From the NCBI RefSeq assembly GCF_001618385.1, contig NZ_BDCR01000003.1, positions 248,001-312,000 on the forward strand: DNA of 64,000 nt, read 5' to 3'. This document shows positions 43,496 through 52,487 of the stretch, piece after piece. This stretch comes from Paludibacter jiangxiensis (lineage in GTDB: Bacteria; Bacteroidota; Bacteroidia; Bacteroidales; Paludibacteraceae). The notes beneath the pieces are model-generated. The model made no database searches. It saw only the letters and a list, made by a program, of their open reading frames with translations, and had not been told where the DNA came from. Every line of letters begins with the position of its first letter. Position 1 is the first letter of the stretch. The position numbers were made by a program, and so were the translations under genes.

Positions 43496-43702
43496 ATGAA
43501 CAAAGACACACTACACTACAGGGAACCAAACACGTTTAGTGCTCAAGAGAGGTTGAATAACGCCAACAAAAACTCATCCGAAAACGATCAACCTGCTACA
43601 CCAATCAGCAGAAACGAATCCGGCTCTTTCATCATTGAGTCAACCATATCTTCTTCGATCGTTTTAAAAAAACCACACACTCCCTGGTTTGATTGGGGGT
43701 AA
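43496..43702 (+). CDS. Small peptide ending in W-F-D-W-G, copy 1
   Basis: A 68-residue peptide with a hydrophilic, Asn/Ser/Glu-rich first part (about 50 residues, no signal peptide) and a C-terminal segment IIESTISSSIVL...PWFDWG. The stop follows the final Gly directly. A second small ORF at 45970 ends SSSVIWYDWG, so the shared C-terminal pattern is SSS-[IV]-[VI]-x(0-6)-W-[FY]-D-W-G. Both precede a WG-repeat protein gene by 270-450 bases. A conserved C-terminus behind a variable leader looks like a precursor of a processed or signalling peptide, or of a ligand for the WG protein. That is inference; I know of no described family. Confidence 0.65.
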   Translation: MNKDTLHYREPNTFSAQERLNNANKNSSENDQPATPISRNESGSFIIESTISSSIVLKKPHTPWFDWG

Positions 43703-43975
43703 CGCCGTCAAGAGAACTTACCAGTTCTTCTTATAACCAACTTAAGACCTTTTCAATTATTATTTACTGATTAGAACAACACTGTTGTAAATCAGCAAAA
43801 TCTCATAATATCTTATATCATGGGCTGGCTATTCGTCACCTATAAGCAAAACACAGAAAACAATATACATACCTGATTACAATACAATTAGTCAAAAACA
43901 GCATTTTCATCACCCATCATATTCAGATTTTATCCATCAAATTTCATTGATTACGAACTCTAATACTTGAACAGC

Positions 43976-45586
43976 ATGGAAGAAAACAGCATCCTTTTCT
44001 CGTACAACAGACGTTCAGTCGCCAGATTACCATTCAGACCCACACTTTTCACCAGGAATACCGGACTACAAGCCGAAAATATTCTAATTCCTTACAGAAA
44101 AGGAACTAAATGGGGATTCTGCAACATTCAAAAGAGATTAATTATTCCGTGTCTGTATGATGCTGTCCGGAAATTCAAAAACGGAATTGCCATTGTATGC
44201 AAAAACAACAAATGGGGTATAATCACGAACAATGGCAACGAACTGATAAGTTGCCGATATGATGCTATTGAAATGAATATCGAAACAATTTTATCGGTAA
44301 AACAAGGAGGCAAATGGGGACTAACCGACATATTTGGAATGGAAATTATTTCATGCAAATATGATTTTATCTGCAAATTTCTCAAAGGATATGCCGAATT
44401 GGAAAATGAAGATAAAAAAGGTATTCTTTCAATAACAGGAGAAGAAATATTACCCCCAAAATATCAGGACATAAAAAATTTAGGCAATGGATATTTTGCA
44501 GTTTGTCCAAATAAACGTTGGGGATTGGTCGATAGTTGCGGTCAAGAAATTACCCCCTGCAAGTTTAACTGCTTTGATATTTATGACTGTTCGCTATTTC
44601 GAGTGAGTGACAATCATGGATGGGGCATCATCACTTCCGATGGAACTGAGATCGTATCGTGCCATTATACGATAATGGAGAATATAAAAAATGGTTTATC
44701 CAAAGTCAAAACAAACGGAAAATGGGGATATATCAACACAAAAGGAGAGATTGCCGTCCCTTGTATTTACAAGCAAATAGGAGACTTCTCTGACGGACTG
44801 GCACGCTGTTTATACAACGGACACTGGGGATTTGTAGACATGAGCGGTCATGAAGTTATTGCCTGCAAATATGATATGGTAAATAATTTTCAGGAACAGT
44901 TAGCCGGGGTCTGCAAAAATAATCGCTGGGGCATCATCAACAATCTTGGTGACGTAAAAGCCCCGTTTCGATACACTTTCATTGGCAATTTCAACAACGG
45001 GAAAGCTGAGATTGCGGTAAACGACCGGTTGGGCATTATCAATAAGAACTTCAAGGTAATGCTGTTTTCGGGCTATGAATCCATTAAACCGGCCTGCAAA
45101 AACGCTTACAGTGTACACCTGAACGGCTATTGGACCTTAATAAACTCCGAAGGCCTGTCACTAACTTCTACCGTATACGACGCAATTGCAAGGTTCAACG
45201 ACACTATGATTCGCGTAAAGATTAAAGGAAAATGGGGAATTATTGATTATACCGGAAGAGAAATTGTGCCGTGCAGGTATGACAAAATAGAATTACCTCG
45301 TGATGAAGTAGCCCGTGTATATAATAAATCTCTCACCGGACTGATAAATATCCAGGGCAAGGAAGTCGTCAGATGCCAGTATAAACATATCGGCAAATTC
45401 TCAAACGGTCTGGCTTGGGTAGAGACAAATTCAAAATCAGGATTTATCAACAAAGACGGCAAGGAAGTAATACCCTGCAAATACAAATGGGTCTGGGAGT
45501 TCGAAGATAATCTGGCCATAGCGGGACTTGAGAATAACACGATCGGTTTCGTACATACCAATGGCGCCACTTATTGGGAAGACTAG
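43976..45586 (+). CDS. WG-repeat protein, copy 1
   Basis: ATG at 43976 is preferred to the TTG at 43967. The 536-residue cytosolic protein (no signal peptide, no membrane segment) is almost entirely WG repeats of about 35 residues. About 15 can be counted from their K-W-G-[FIL]-x-[DN] or derived cores (KWGFCN, KWGIIT, KWGLTD, ... KWGIID, KSGFIN). Each repeat also has a [PS]-C-x-Y-[DK] element; 10 of 14 such sites carry the Cys. WG repeats (Pfam WG_beta_rep) have unknown function and are thought to form repeat beta structures for binding. A paralogue of the same length lies at 46619. Confidence 0.9.
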   Translation: MEENSILFSYNRRSVARLPFRPTLFTRNTGLQAENILIPYRKGTKWGFCNIQKRLIIPCLYDAVRKFKNGIAIVCKNNKWGIITNNGNELISCRYDAIEMNIETILSVKQGGKWGLTDIFGMEIISCKYDFICKFLKGYAELENEDKKGILSITGEEILPPKYQDIKNLGNGYFAVCPNKRWGLVDSCGQEITPCKFNCFDIYDCSLFRVSDNHGWGIITSDGTEIVSCHYTIMENIKNGLSKVKTNGKWGYINTKGEIAVPCIYKQIGDFSDGLARCLYNGHWGFVDMSGHEVIACKYDMVNNFQEQLAGVCKNNRWGIINNLGDVKAPFRYTFIGNFNNGKAEIAVNDRLGIINKNFKVMLFSGYESIKPACKNAYSVHLNGYWTLINSEGLSLTSTVYDAIARFNDTMIRVKIKGKWGIIDYTGREIVPCRYDKIELPRDEVARVYNKSLTGLINIQGKEVVRCQYKHIGKFSNGLAWVETNSKSGFINKDGKEVIPCKYKWVWEFEDNLAIAGLENNTIGFVHTNGATYWED

Positions 45587-45827
45587 TTTGGTAACACAAG
45601 AAAAACCTATCGATTCTCAAGAAATTGTGATAACGTTTCAAAGAAATCATTAGCCGATAATGCTTTATTTTAATAATACAGTCCAATAATTATGACATAT
45701 AAGGAATCAAAACATTAAAACGAAGCCAGATCACCATGTCCATTTTACCGACTTACCGTTTGCACCATTTAACCAAACCATGGAGCGATTTAACCCACCA
45801 TAAAAAACAAATCATTCTTTTCGGGGT
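45587..45827. other. Intergenic spacer after WG protein 1
   Basis: No ORF recognised. ATTTAACC occurs twice near 45770 and 45790. No clear terminator for the upstream gene was found, so read-through into the second peptide gene is possible. Confidence 0.4.
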
Positions 45828-45835
45828 TATATTTG
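45828..45835 (+). promoter_or_regulatory. -7 box for peptide gene 2
   Basis: TATATTTG matches TAnnTTTG. The predicted start near 45842 leaves a leader of about 130 bases, like the arrangement in front of peptide gene 1. Confidence 0.5.
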
Positions 45836-45969
45836 CAATGTGCAACTGATCCTCCACTGTGACTCTCTGTATTTTAAGCGTAATGCCGAATGTAGTTTTC
45901 TGAAATACGTGATGTACCTGAAACTCTTTCTGCCAATGATTTTCTCCAAAGAACCTTCAACGAAAAACA

Positions 45970-46167
45970 ATGAGAACAAGAACTTTGCACCACACAAGGA
46001 CTGTAACAGGAAGACTATCCACTACCCGCAAGCAAATTCTTCCTACCCAACAAGACAGTAACAACGAGAGAATGATTGTGACCACCACCCTGCCCGACAA
46101 CAAAGAAAAAGCACCTATAACAATCACTGTCGTAAGCAGTAGTGTTATTTGGTACGACTGGGGTTAA
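45970..46167 (+). CDS. Small peptide ending in W-Y-D-W-G, copy 2
   Basis: A 65-residue ORF, or 31 residues if the internal ATG at 46072 is used. The C-terminal part reads PITITVVSSSVIWYDWG, matching the C-terminus of peptide 1 (SSS-[IV], W-[FY]-D-W-G, stop right after Gly). The N-terminal halves do not match in this frame. An overlapping frame upstream (ending at 46061) contains NRKTIHYPQAN, faintly like NKDTLHYREPN of peptide 1, so a frameshift may have separated leader and core. It lies 451 bases before WG protein 2. Confidence 0.6.
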   Translation: MRTRTLHHTRTVTGRLSTTRKQILPTQQDSNNERMIVTTTLPDNKEKAPITITVVSSSVIWYDWG

Positions 46168-46618
46168 GCCTAAAGAAACTATTCTATCGCATTGCAAGAG
46201 AGTTATCCGGCTTTTTGTGTTTTTCCAGATAGCAGCAGCCGCACTACACTCGTTCATTAGCCGATCAACAATCTGCGCTTAATTTCAATACATTACAAAT
46301 ACAACTGCGCAACATGACACTCTCGACCAGCAATATAAAACACCCATCCCTGAGCATCCTGACAAAACTCCTTTTATCGTCGGGAGAAGGCGTTCTGGAA
46401 TGTCTTCCCCACATGTAAATCTCCAACGGGGTTAACATCAGAGCATACACAATCCGGTATGCGGCATCACAATACTATAAAACATTAAGATCGGGCAATC
46501 GAAAGAAAGATAACACTAAGAATCTTCCTCTTTGAACCATTATCTTTTGTCTGCAGATTATTAGCGGCAAACATACCACACACCAGCATCTAAAGTCGTA
46601 ACCAATCAAAATCTCATT
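46168..46618. other. Spacer between peptide 2 and WG protein 2
   Basis: 451 bases. Only very short ORFs, for example 34 codons from the ATG near 46314, with no family resemblance. No exact TAnnTTTG box; a near match (TATCTTTTG) is at 46541-46549. Confidence 0.4.
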
Positions 46619-48229
46619 ATGTTTACCGCCAAACCAGAAGTAAGACTTAGCAGACCGCAAGCAATACGACTAAATAAATGGAATATACGGAAGCTCAAAC
46701 CGACAGGAGCTGCTACCGGCAACCTTTTAATTCCATTCAGAAAAGAAGACAAATGGGGTTATTGCAATACAATACAAAAAATCATCATTCCTTGTATTTA
46801 TGAGGAAGCTTGCCTCTTTAAGGGCGACAGCGCAAAAATCAGAGCAAATAAAAAATGGGGATTGATCGACTATACCGGTAAAGAAATTTATCCATGCAGA
46901 TATGATTCTATAGAACGATTGAACGATGGCAAAATAATACTCAAACAAAACAACAAATACGGATTAGCGACCAGAAGCGGAAAAAGGCTCACCAACTGCA
47001 AGTACGACCATATAGGCAACTTCACAGACGGATATGCTGAGGTTGAGTTAAACGGCAAATGGGGCGCTATAAACAACTTTGGAGAAGAAGTTTTAGTGTG
47101 CACACACGAGAACATTAAATATCTTGGCAACGGCTTATTTAGTATTAAGGCAAATAGAAAATGGGGTGTAGTTGATTACACCGGATGTGAATTAATTACC
47201 TGCAGGTACAACGACATTGAAAAATTCGAAGGAAATTTGCTAAAGGTCAAAATAGATAAAGATTGGAGCTTAATTGAGTTTGTTTGTAAAGACAACCGTA
47301 CCTGCAGGTATTTTGAAATTGAACCGCTTGCCAACAATATTGCCCGCGTTAAAAGAAACGGCAAATGGGGTTGTATTGATGAATCGGGCAAAGAAACCGT
47401 CTCTTGTTCTTTTCAATTTATCGATCGGTTCACCGACAAAATTGCCAGATGCCAAAAAGACGGATACTGGGGCTATACCGATACCGATGGAAACGAAATA
47501 ATTCCTTTCAAATACGACGCAATCGGCCAATTTCACGGAGGATTAGCTGTTGTTCAAAATGATTTCCACTGGGGAGCAGTAAATACTAACGGAGATGAAG
47601 TTATTGCTTGTAAGTTTGACTACATAGGCCATTTCACAGACAACATCGCCGAAGTATCCCTGAACGGAAAGGTTGGATGCATAAACCGGAAAGGGAAAAT
47701 AATAGTTCCTTGCAGATACGAAGCCGTCAAGTCTATTTGCGAGGGATTGATTGGCATCTATTCCGATGGATATTGGGGCATTTTCGACACACACGAACAA
47801 GAAGTTGCACCGTGCATGTATGATGCAGTTAGCAGGTTCACCAATTTCATGGCTTGTTTCAAATTAAACGGGAAATGGGGCATAATAGACTTCAACGGCA
47901 CAGAGATTACACCTTGCATATACGATTCAATCGACACGCTTAGCAACGGATTAGCAAGAGTAAGGCGCAACGGTAAATTTGGGTTGATCGATATTACAGG
48001 CCGGGAAATCACACCTTGTAACTATCAGTTTATCGGGCAGTTTTCGGAAGGAATGGCATGGATTGAAGCTGACGGACTTGCAGGGTTTATCAACAAAAAA
48101 GGGCGATTGACCATCTCCTGCAAATACAAATGGGTATCCGATTTCAAAAATGGACTGGCACTCGTCGGCACACAAGACGACACAAAAGGATATATCAATA
48201 TAAATGGGTTAGAATACTGGAGTCACTAA
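46619..48229 (+). CDS. WG-repeat protein, copy 2
   Basis: The 536 residues are the same length as copy 1 with the same layout: a short Arg/Lys/Pro-rich N-terminus, LLIPFRKEDKWGYCN (copy 1: ILIPYRKGTKWGFCN), then about 15 WG repeats and a C-terminus with YW (LEYWSH; copy 1 ATYWED). The Cys of the [PTSA]-C-x-[YFH] element is kept in 13 of 14 repeats. No export signal. The two genes clearly arose by duplication, each with its own small-peptide gene. A terminator follows at 48236. Confidence 0.9.
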   Translation: MFTAKPEVRLSRPQAIRLNKWNIRKLKPTGAATGNLLIPFRKEDKWGYCNTIQKIIIPCIYEEACLFKGDSAKIRANKKWGLIDYTGKEIYPCRYDSIERLNDGKIILKQNNKYGLATRSGKRLTNCKYDHIGNFTDGYAEVELNGKWGAINNFGEEVLVCTHENIKYLGNGLFSIKANRKWGVVDYTGCELITCRYNDIEKFEGNLLKVKIDKDWSLIEFVCKDNRTCRYFEIEPLANNIARVKRNGKWGCIDESGKETVSCSFQFIDRFTDKIARCQKDGYWGYTDTDGNEIIPFKYDAIGQFHGGLAVVQNDFHWGAVNTNGDEVIACKFDYIGHFTDNIAEVSLNGKVGCINRKGKIIVPCRYEAVKSICEGLIGIYSDGYWGIFDTHEQEVAPCMYDAVSRFTNFMACFKLNGKWGIIDFNGTEITPCIYDSIDTLSNGLARVRRNGKFGLIDITGREITPCNYQFIGQFSEGMAWIEADGLAGFINKKGRLTISCKYKWVSDFKNGLALVGTQDDTKGYININGLEYWSH

Positions 48230-48235
48230 GGAAAC

Positions 48236-48273
48236 ATCCCGGCTTTCGGATCAAGCGATCTTTAAGCCGGGAT
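48236..48273. terminator. Terminator after WG protein 2
   Basis: Perfect 10-bp stem ATCCCGGCTT (48236-48245) / AAGCCGGGAT (48264-48273), followed by a T-rich stretch. It lies just before the end of the convergent ABC permease gene. Confidence 0.8.
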
Positions 48274-48281
48274 GATTGTTT

Positions 48282-49469
48282 TTATTTCCTGATTTCTTTT
48301 ACCTTCATATAAATCCAGCCGATGTTGATGGCCGAGAGAGCGACTACAATATAAACGCCCCACAGAATATAATTCCAGGCCAGATTGCCATCATCGATAT
48401 GGATACTGGTATTGAAACTGGCGGTATATTGCCCCCTGAAGTAATTCACCAACACCAATGCTATCAGCAAAATTACCACATTAAGAATCACCACCAGATA
48501 TTGATAAGGCTTCGCTATTTTCTCAGTCGAGAAGCCCATCAGCGAGAGATTTTCTATTTTGGTATGATTCTTCTGAATAAGCAAATTGATACTCAACAGC
48601 ATCAGCCCCAAAGCCAGCAGGGTAATAATAATCCCCACCCCCATCACGATAAGAATAAGGGTACGCAGGAAAGACGAAGCCTGCCCTGCCGACGCCTTAT
48701 CATTGGCAATTTCATACTGATGTGCCGCAAAATATTCCCCCAGCTTAGGATCGGTAACATTATGCGGCTCAATAATTACACGGGAAGGTTGTGCGCTACC
48801 CGTTCCAAACTCGGCATTGGCCCAGTCCATAAATTCCTGAGGCACCAAAATAGAGTTGATTCTATCCGTAAATCCCACAATACGGCTTTGGAAGATGGCA
48901 TCTTTACCGTTGCCTGACAACTCGATATTCATATTCAACAAACCAATAGTTTTTTCAGATAATTGCGGCAATCCCTGACTGGGAGCAAATCCGAAATTAT
49001 AAAGCGTCAGATACGAGCGGGGAATGATGATTGGGATAAAATTGGCATTCCGGTTCCATTTCCAGTCGGTGGAGTTGATGTCCAGGAAAGTATCGGGCAC
49101 CGATTCAAAGAAGAGCATGGTGCCGAAATTAGCCACTTTACCGGAAATTGCTGTAGAGGCATACACGCGGAATGTTGCCGCGGTGAATCCAGCCATCCGT
49201 TTCACAAAAGGCTGTGACTGAACTTCCGCCATCTCATTTTTCGAAAATTCGGTCGAGCTGATTTTTAGTGTTTTCAGAAGAGAAACCTTTTTACTAACGA
49301 CCAAATAGTCACGGGCAAAAACGCCTTCCTTGGCACTGAATACCGGTTGCAGGTCGTTGTAAAATTGCAGGGAGAGCAGCACGATAGTAAGCCCCAGCAG
49401 CGTGGCGGCAACATAACCTGCCAATTGCCCTGCCACAATATTTTTGCGTAATAATTTCCAGAGTAACAT
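48282..49469 (-). CDS. ABC transporter permease (FtsX/MacB-like topology)
   Basis: The 395-residue protein has one N-terminal transmembrane segment (LAGYVAATLLGLTIVLLSL), a large extracytoplasmic domain of about 220 residues, and three C-terminal transmembrane segments (LILIVMGVGIIITLLALGLM, YLVVILNVVILLIALVLV, ILWGVYIVVALSAINIGWI). This is the 1+3 topology of MacB/FtsX-type permeases. The ATPase gene lies 109 bases upstream on the same strand. The substrate is unknown; such systems usually move lipoproteins or peptides or act as mechanotransmission devices. Confidence 0.85.
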   Translation of the reverse strand: MLLWKLLRKNIVAGQLAGYVAATLLGLTIVLLSLQFYNDLQPVFSAKEGVFARDYLVVSKKVSLLKTLKISSTEFSKNEMAEVQSQPFVKRMAGFTAATFRVYASTAISGKVANFGTMLFFESVPDTFLDINSTDWKWNRNANFIPIIIPRSYLTLYNFGFAPSQGLPQLSEKTIGLLNMNIELSGNGKDAIFQSRIVGFTDRINSILVPQEFMDWANAEFGTGSAQPSRVIIEPHNVTDPKLGEYFAAHQYEIANDKASAGQASSFLRTLILIVMGVGIIITLLALGLMLLSINLLIQKNHTKIENLSLMGFSTEKIAKPYQYLVVILNVVILLIALVLVNYFRGQYTASFNTSIHIDDGNLAWNYILWGVYIVVALSAINIGWIYMKVKEIRK

Positions 49470-49493
49470 TCTATTGGTAATTTGAAAATGTGC

Positions 49494-49567
49494 AAATTTG
49501 AAAATGTGACAATGAAGAGAACTGCCTTACAAACCGGCAATAGGCACATTGGTATATTTTCAAATTT
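49494..49567. repeat. AATTTGAAAAT inverted repeat inside the ABC operon
   Basis: AAATTTGAAAAT (49494-49505) and its exact complement (49556-49567), with additional TTTGAAAATGTG copies to the left. A similar TTTGAAAATGTG is at 20850-20865. It could form a hairpin between the ATPase and permease genes. Confidence 0.6.
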
Positions 49568-49578
49568 TCAAATTGAGT

Positions 49579-50223
49579 TTACATATTCAGTTTTTCGTCG
49601 TATTCAAAGAAATAGGGATCGCCGAGAGAGCAGAGCATAAGACTTGCACCGCGTTCTTTCAATTCGGCGCTCACCATATTGCAGATCGTTCGTTGGTTTA
49701 CCTCATCGAGGTGACTGAACGGTTCATCGAGCAAAAGGAAATCGAAAGGTTGGCACATGGCACGAATAATGGCCACACGTTGCTGCTGCCCGTAAGAGAT
49801 AAACCGGAGCGGAATATCTTTCTTTTCGGGTATTCCAAGCGTTTCGAGCAGCTGCATCATCTTTTGATCGGAGAGATAACCGGTTTGATGATTCTTCAAC
49901 TGAAGATTTTCCCAAACGGTAAGTTCCGGAAAAAGGCGAAACCCCTGAAAAACCAGGCTGACGTTGTGTTGACGGACCTTATTCCAGTCGCGCACTTTGA
50001 ATGAATGAAGCGATGCACCGTCGAAGGTGATAGAGCCCTGAAAATCGTGACGCCTCCCGTAGAGGAAGTCGAAAAAAGAAGATTTTCCGGTACCCGATTC
50101 GGCAGTGATCAGGTAGTGTTTGCCGCGTGTAAACGAATGATCCTTAAACCACACTTCCGACGACTTGGATGCAATGTCGGCAATAGGATCAGGGACAATG
50201 TCGTGTATTTCTATTGTTTGCAC
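49579..50223 (-). CDS. ABC transporter ATP-binding protein
   Basis: The 214-residue nucleotide-binding domain has Walker A ESGTGKSSF, a Q-loop segment NVSLVFQGFRLFP, signature SYGQQQRVAI (Y-G-Q-Q in place of S-G-G-Q), Walker B DFLLLDEPFSHLD and a late H-loop region changed to LMLCSLG, where the usual switch histidine is not evident. It partners with the permease at 48282. Confidence 0.9.
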   Translation of the reverse strand: MQTIEIHDIVPDPIADIASKSSEVWFKDHSFTRGKHYLITAESGTGKSSFFDFLYGRRHDFQGSITFDGASLHSFKVRDWNKVRQHNVSLVFQGFRLFPELTVWENLQLKNHQTGYLSDQKMMQLLETLGIPEKKDIPLRFISYGQQQRVAIIRAMCQPFDFLLLDEPFSHLDEVNQRTICNMVSAELKERGASLMLCSLGDPYFFEYDEKLNM

Positions 50224-50257
50224 TTTGTATAATGAATAATTAAAAATGAAGCACTAT

Positions 50258-50294
50258 TTTTTACCATTAAGACATGAAGGATATTAAGAAGTTC
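50258..50294 (+). repeat. Degenerate copy of the TTACCATTAAG repeat
   Basis: TTTTTACCATTAAGACAT followed by GAAGGATATTAAGAAG resembles the direct repeats at 13997 and 14628, here without a GxxExxY gene. Confidence 0.55.
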
Positions 50295-50422
50295 GTTCTA
50301 TTACCTGCAAACTCTTGCTATCATAAAAGATCGCTTTAACCACAAAAAGCACACAAAAGATTTCAGACCTAAACCAACTCTATATTTCTTAACTTATTAA
50401 TGGTTAATGAAATTCGAATGCA

Positions 50423-51949
50423 TTATCTTGCCGCAACGAGTTCGTCGGCTTTCTGCAGGATCACTGCCAGACTGTTTTTCTTGTTGTCTTTCAGTCTCAG
50501 CACCACTTTGCCTTGCGCCGTATTCGGATCGTACGTTCCCTGCAAATCTTTCAGGAAAAGCATGGTTTTGAATTTCGAACCGGCACCACCGCCAAACGTA
50601 TCGAGCAAACTCATGATAGCCTGCGGATAATTATCGGGATCAAGGTTGAGATAAAACACGCCGGGACATCCCTTAATATTGGCTACCGGAGAAGCATCCA
50701 GCAGGCTTACAGGCTGCGGTTTGCCCTCTGCAAACGATTTAATGGCATCTTCGCTATTGGCCACCATTAGCAAATTACCTTTCTGCGCCAAATAAAACAC
50801 ATACGGATCGAGAGTAAGCGTCAGGTAGGCACCGGTATTCTTCTCTTGCACCATTGCGGGCAACTGTTTGAGAATATAATCGTAAAGCGATTTGTCTTTC
50901 ACCGTAGCAGCGACAGCTAACTGAGGAACAGGAAGCACGCCATTGGCGAAATTAAACACAGAGAACACCATATCACCGTTGAGGGAGTTAATCACCCTGA
51001 GGTTATCTGCATTGGCAAATGCTTTGCTATCCTTGCTTGTCGAGAGGTATTGTGCAATAGCCGGCATATTGAGCGCCACACGTCCCATCAGGAAGGCTGT
51101 TTTCGGGAAGTAACGCAGAATATTATCATCAGGATGAGCGTTGATATATCTGGCATCCAGTTTCTTTGCCAGTTCAAGCGGTGTGGTTTCGGAAGTACAA
51201 ACCACTTCACCATCCTTAAACTCAAGATTGACATGCGTAAAAGTACCCTTCATTAATTCGGTCTCGGCCGCCATCACCGGCAATTGCAACAGTGCGCCTA
51301 GGCTGCTCGATGCGCTGTCGTTTTTTGTCCAGAGGAAGAGGTCTTTCTTTTGTTTGTAAGCATCGGCAAAATCCTTCACCGTCACAATGCTCGACTCTTT
51401 AGGAGTTGTAAATATTTTTATCGCCTGATCTTTTGGAGTATTGGCAACCAACAACGCCTTATGCTTGTCCCATACCAACAGGGTACTGTCGTTCTGAGGC
51501 ATCGTCACGTAGTTGCAATCCGATTCTTTCTTCACATCCAGCGCAATACCCGCCTGTTCGGCAAGCTTCTTCAGCATCGATTCGAAATCGGAGGCATCGT
51601 CCAGTTCGAGGGTAACGCCCACATTTTTCGTACCTGTAAGGAACATGAAAACCTGTGTAAATTTCACGCCGCTTTTGGAAGGATCGTCCAGAATTGCTTT
51701 CAGAGCCGGTTGATCGGAAAATACTTCCTGACTGAGCGACTTGAAAGTTGCCGACTTCTTCAACTCTTTCATATCGGCTTTTTCGGCCAGGGCTTTCAGG
51801 TCGATACAAGCCACCAAAGAGCTCTCTTTGGGGATAATCGTAAGATTGTCGGGATATTCCTTTTTGGAACAGGAAGAGATTACAAGGGCTGTAGTAAGCA
51901 GCAATAATGCAGTCATTTGACGCACGCCGGCAGAAAAAAGAGGTCTCAT
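50423..51949 (-). CDS. DUF4836 family lipoprotein
   Basis: The start is set at 51949 (MRPLFSAGVRQ), 37 codons inside the longest frame, because a lipoprotein signal peptide begins there (LLLLTTALVISSCSKK). The 508 residues match DUF4836, a Bacteroidota envelope family of unknown function: PDNLTIIPKESSLVACIDLKAL at the start of the mature part and a C-terminal stretch rich in VVLRLKDNKKNSLAVIL. A promoter box (minus-strand TACATTTG) is at 52007-52014. Confidence 0.85.
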   Translation of the reverse strand: MRPLFSAGVRQMTALLLLTTALVISSCSKKEYPDNLTIIPKESSLVACIDLKALAEKADMKELKKSATFKSLSQEVFSDQPALKAILDDPSKSGVKFTQVFMFLTGTKNVGVTLELDDASDFESMLKKLAEQAGIALDVKKESDCNYVTMPQNDSTLLVWDKHKALLVANTPKDQAIKIFTTPKESSIVTVKDFADAYKQKKDLFLWTKNDSASSSLGALLQLPVMAAETELMKGTFTHVNLEFKDGEVVCTSETTPLELAKKLDARYINAHPDDNILRYFPKTAFLMGRVALNMPAIAQYLSTSKDSKAFANADNLRVINSLNGDMVFSVFNFANGVLPVPQLAVAATVKDKSLYDYILKQLPAMVQEKNTGAYLTLTLDPYVFYLAQKGNLLMVANSEDAIKSFAEGKPQPVSLLDASPVANIKGCPGVFYLNLDPDNYPQAIMSLLDTFGGGAGSKFKTMLFLKDLQGTYDPNTAQGKVVLRLKDNKKNSLAVILQKADELVAAR

Positions 51950-52006
51950 CGTTATAAAGATTTTAGGAGAGATAATACAAATCCGTAACTTTTCCGATTT
52001 TGGCTG

Positions 52007-52014
52007 CAAATGTA
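52007..52014 (-). promoter_or_regulatory. -7 box for the DUF4836 gene
   Basis: Minus-strand TACATTTG matches TAnnTTTG, 58 bases before the chosen start. This supports that start over the longer frame beginning at 52060. Confidence 0.6.
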
Positions 52015-52487
52015 CTCTTTTTTGATTTGAAACGAGCATAAATTCACAAAAACACGACACTGTTTATAACCGCTTACAGCTTTTTAATTAACCGACCATC
52101 AGCAGCATCAAAAATAGGATTACCGCAACCAGCAACGCCATTAACAAACAAAAACAAAACATTTTGAATAAATATGTTTTGTCATTTCAAAGCTTTGTCA
52201 TATATTTACAACTGCTTTTGAACTATATATCAATAAGCAACCACACTAACCAACTTCACATTCGTCGTTTTACGATGAAATGTCTGCTATTGCGGCATTC
52301 TGGCAACTCAGTCCTGCTGCTTTGCATTCCGGGGTTTCAATCGCTGTCGTGCAGCAACTAACAGTTTACCCCTCTGTTTTAAAATTCATACATAGTCAAC
52401 AAATTCCCTTCTTACCGGATGAAAAGGAGGGAAGGCAAATGCCTATAGACATCATCCATCATTCAATAATCTAAAAAAGTACCATTT
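52015..52487. other. Intergenic region
   Basis: No convincing gene. A 65-codon frame at 52164-52361 has no recognisable features. No exact TAnnTTTG box for the gene at 52488 was found. Confidence 0.4.

Noticed and set aside
45840-46061. 73-codon ORF upstream of peptide 2 as an independent gene
   Set aside because: No family resemblance over its length; its only interest is a faint match to the start of peptide 1, reported as a possible frameshift.
48282-50223. ABC transporter as the exporter of the W-[FY]-D-W-G peptides
   Set aside because: It is convergent with the WG block, has its own operon, lacks a peptidase domain, and nothing but proximity supports a link.
52164-52361. 65-codon ORF before the gene at 52488
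   Set aside because: Composition looks like spacer and there is no ribosome-binding site, promoter box or recognisable motif.
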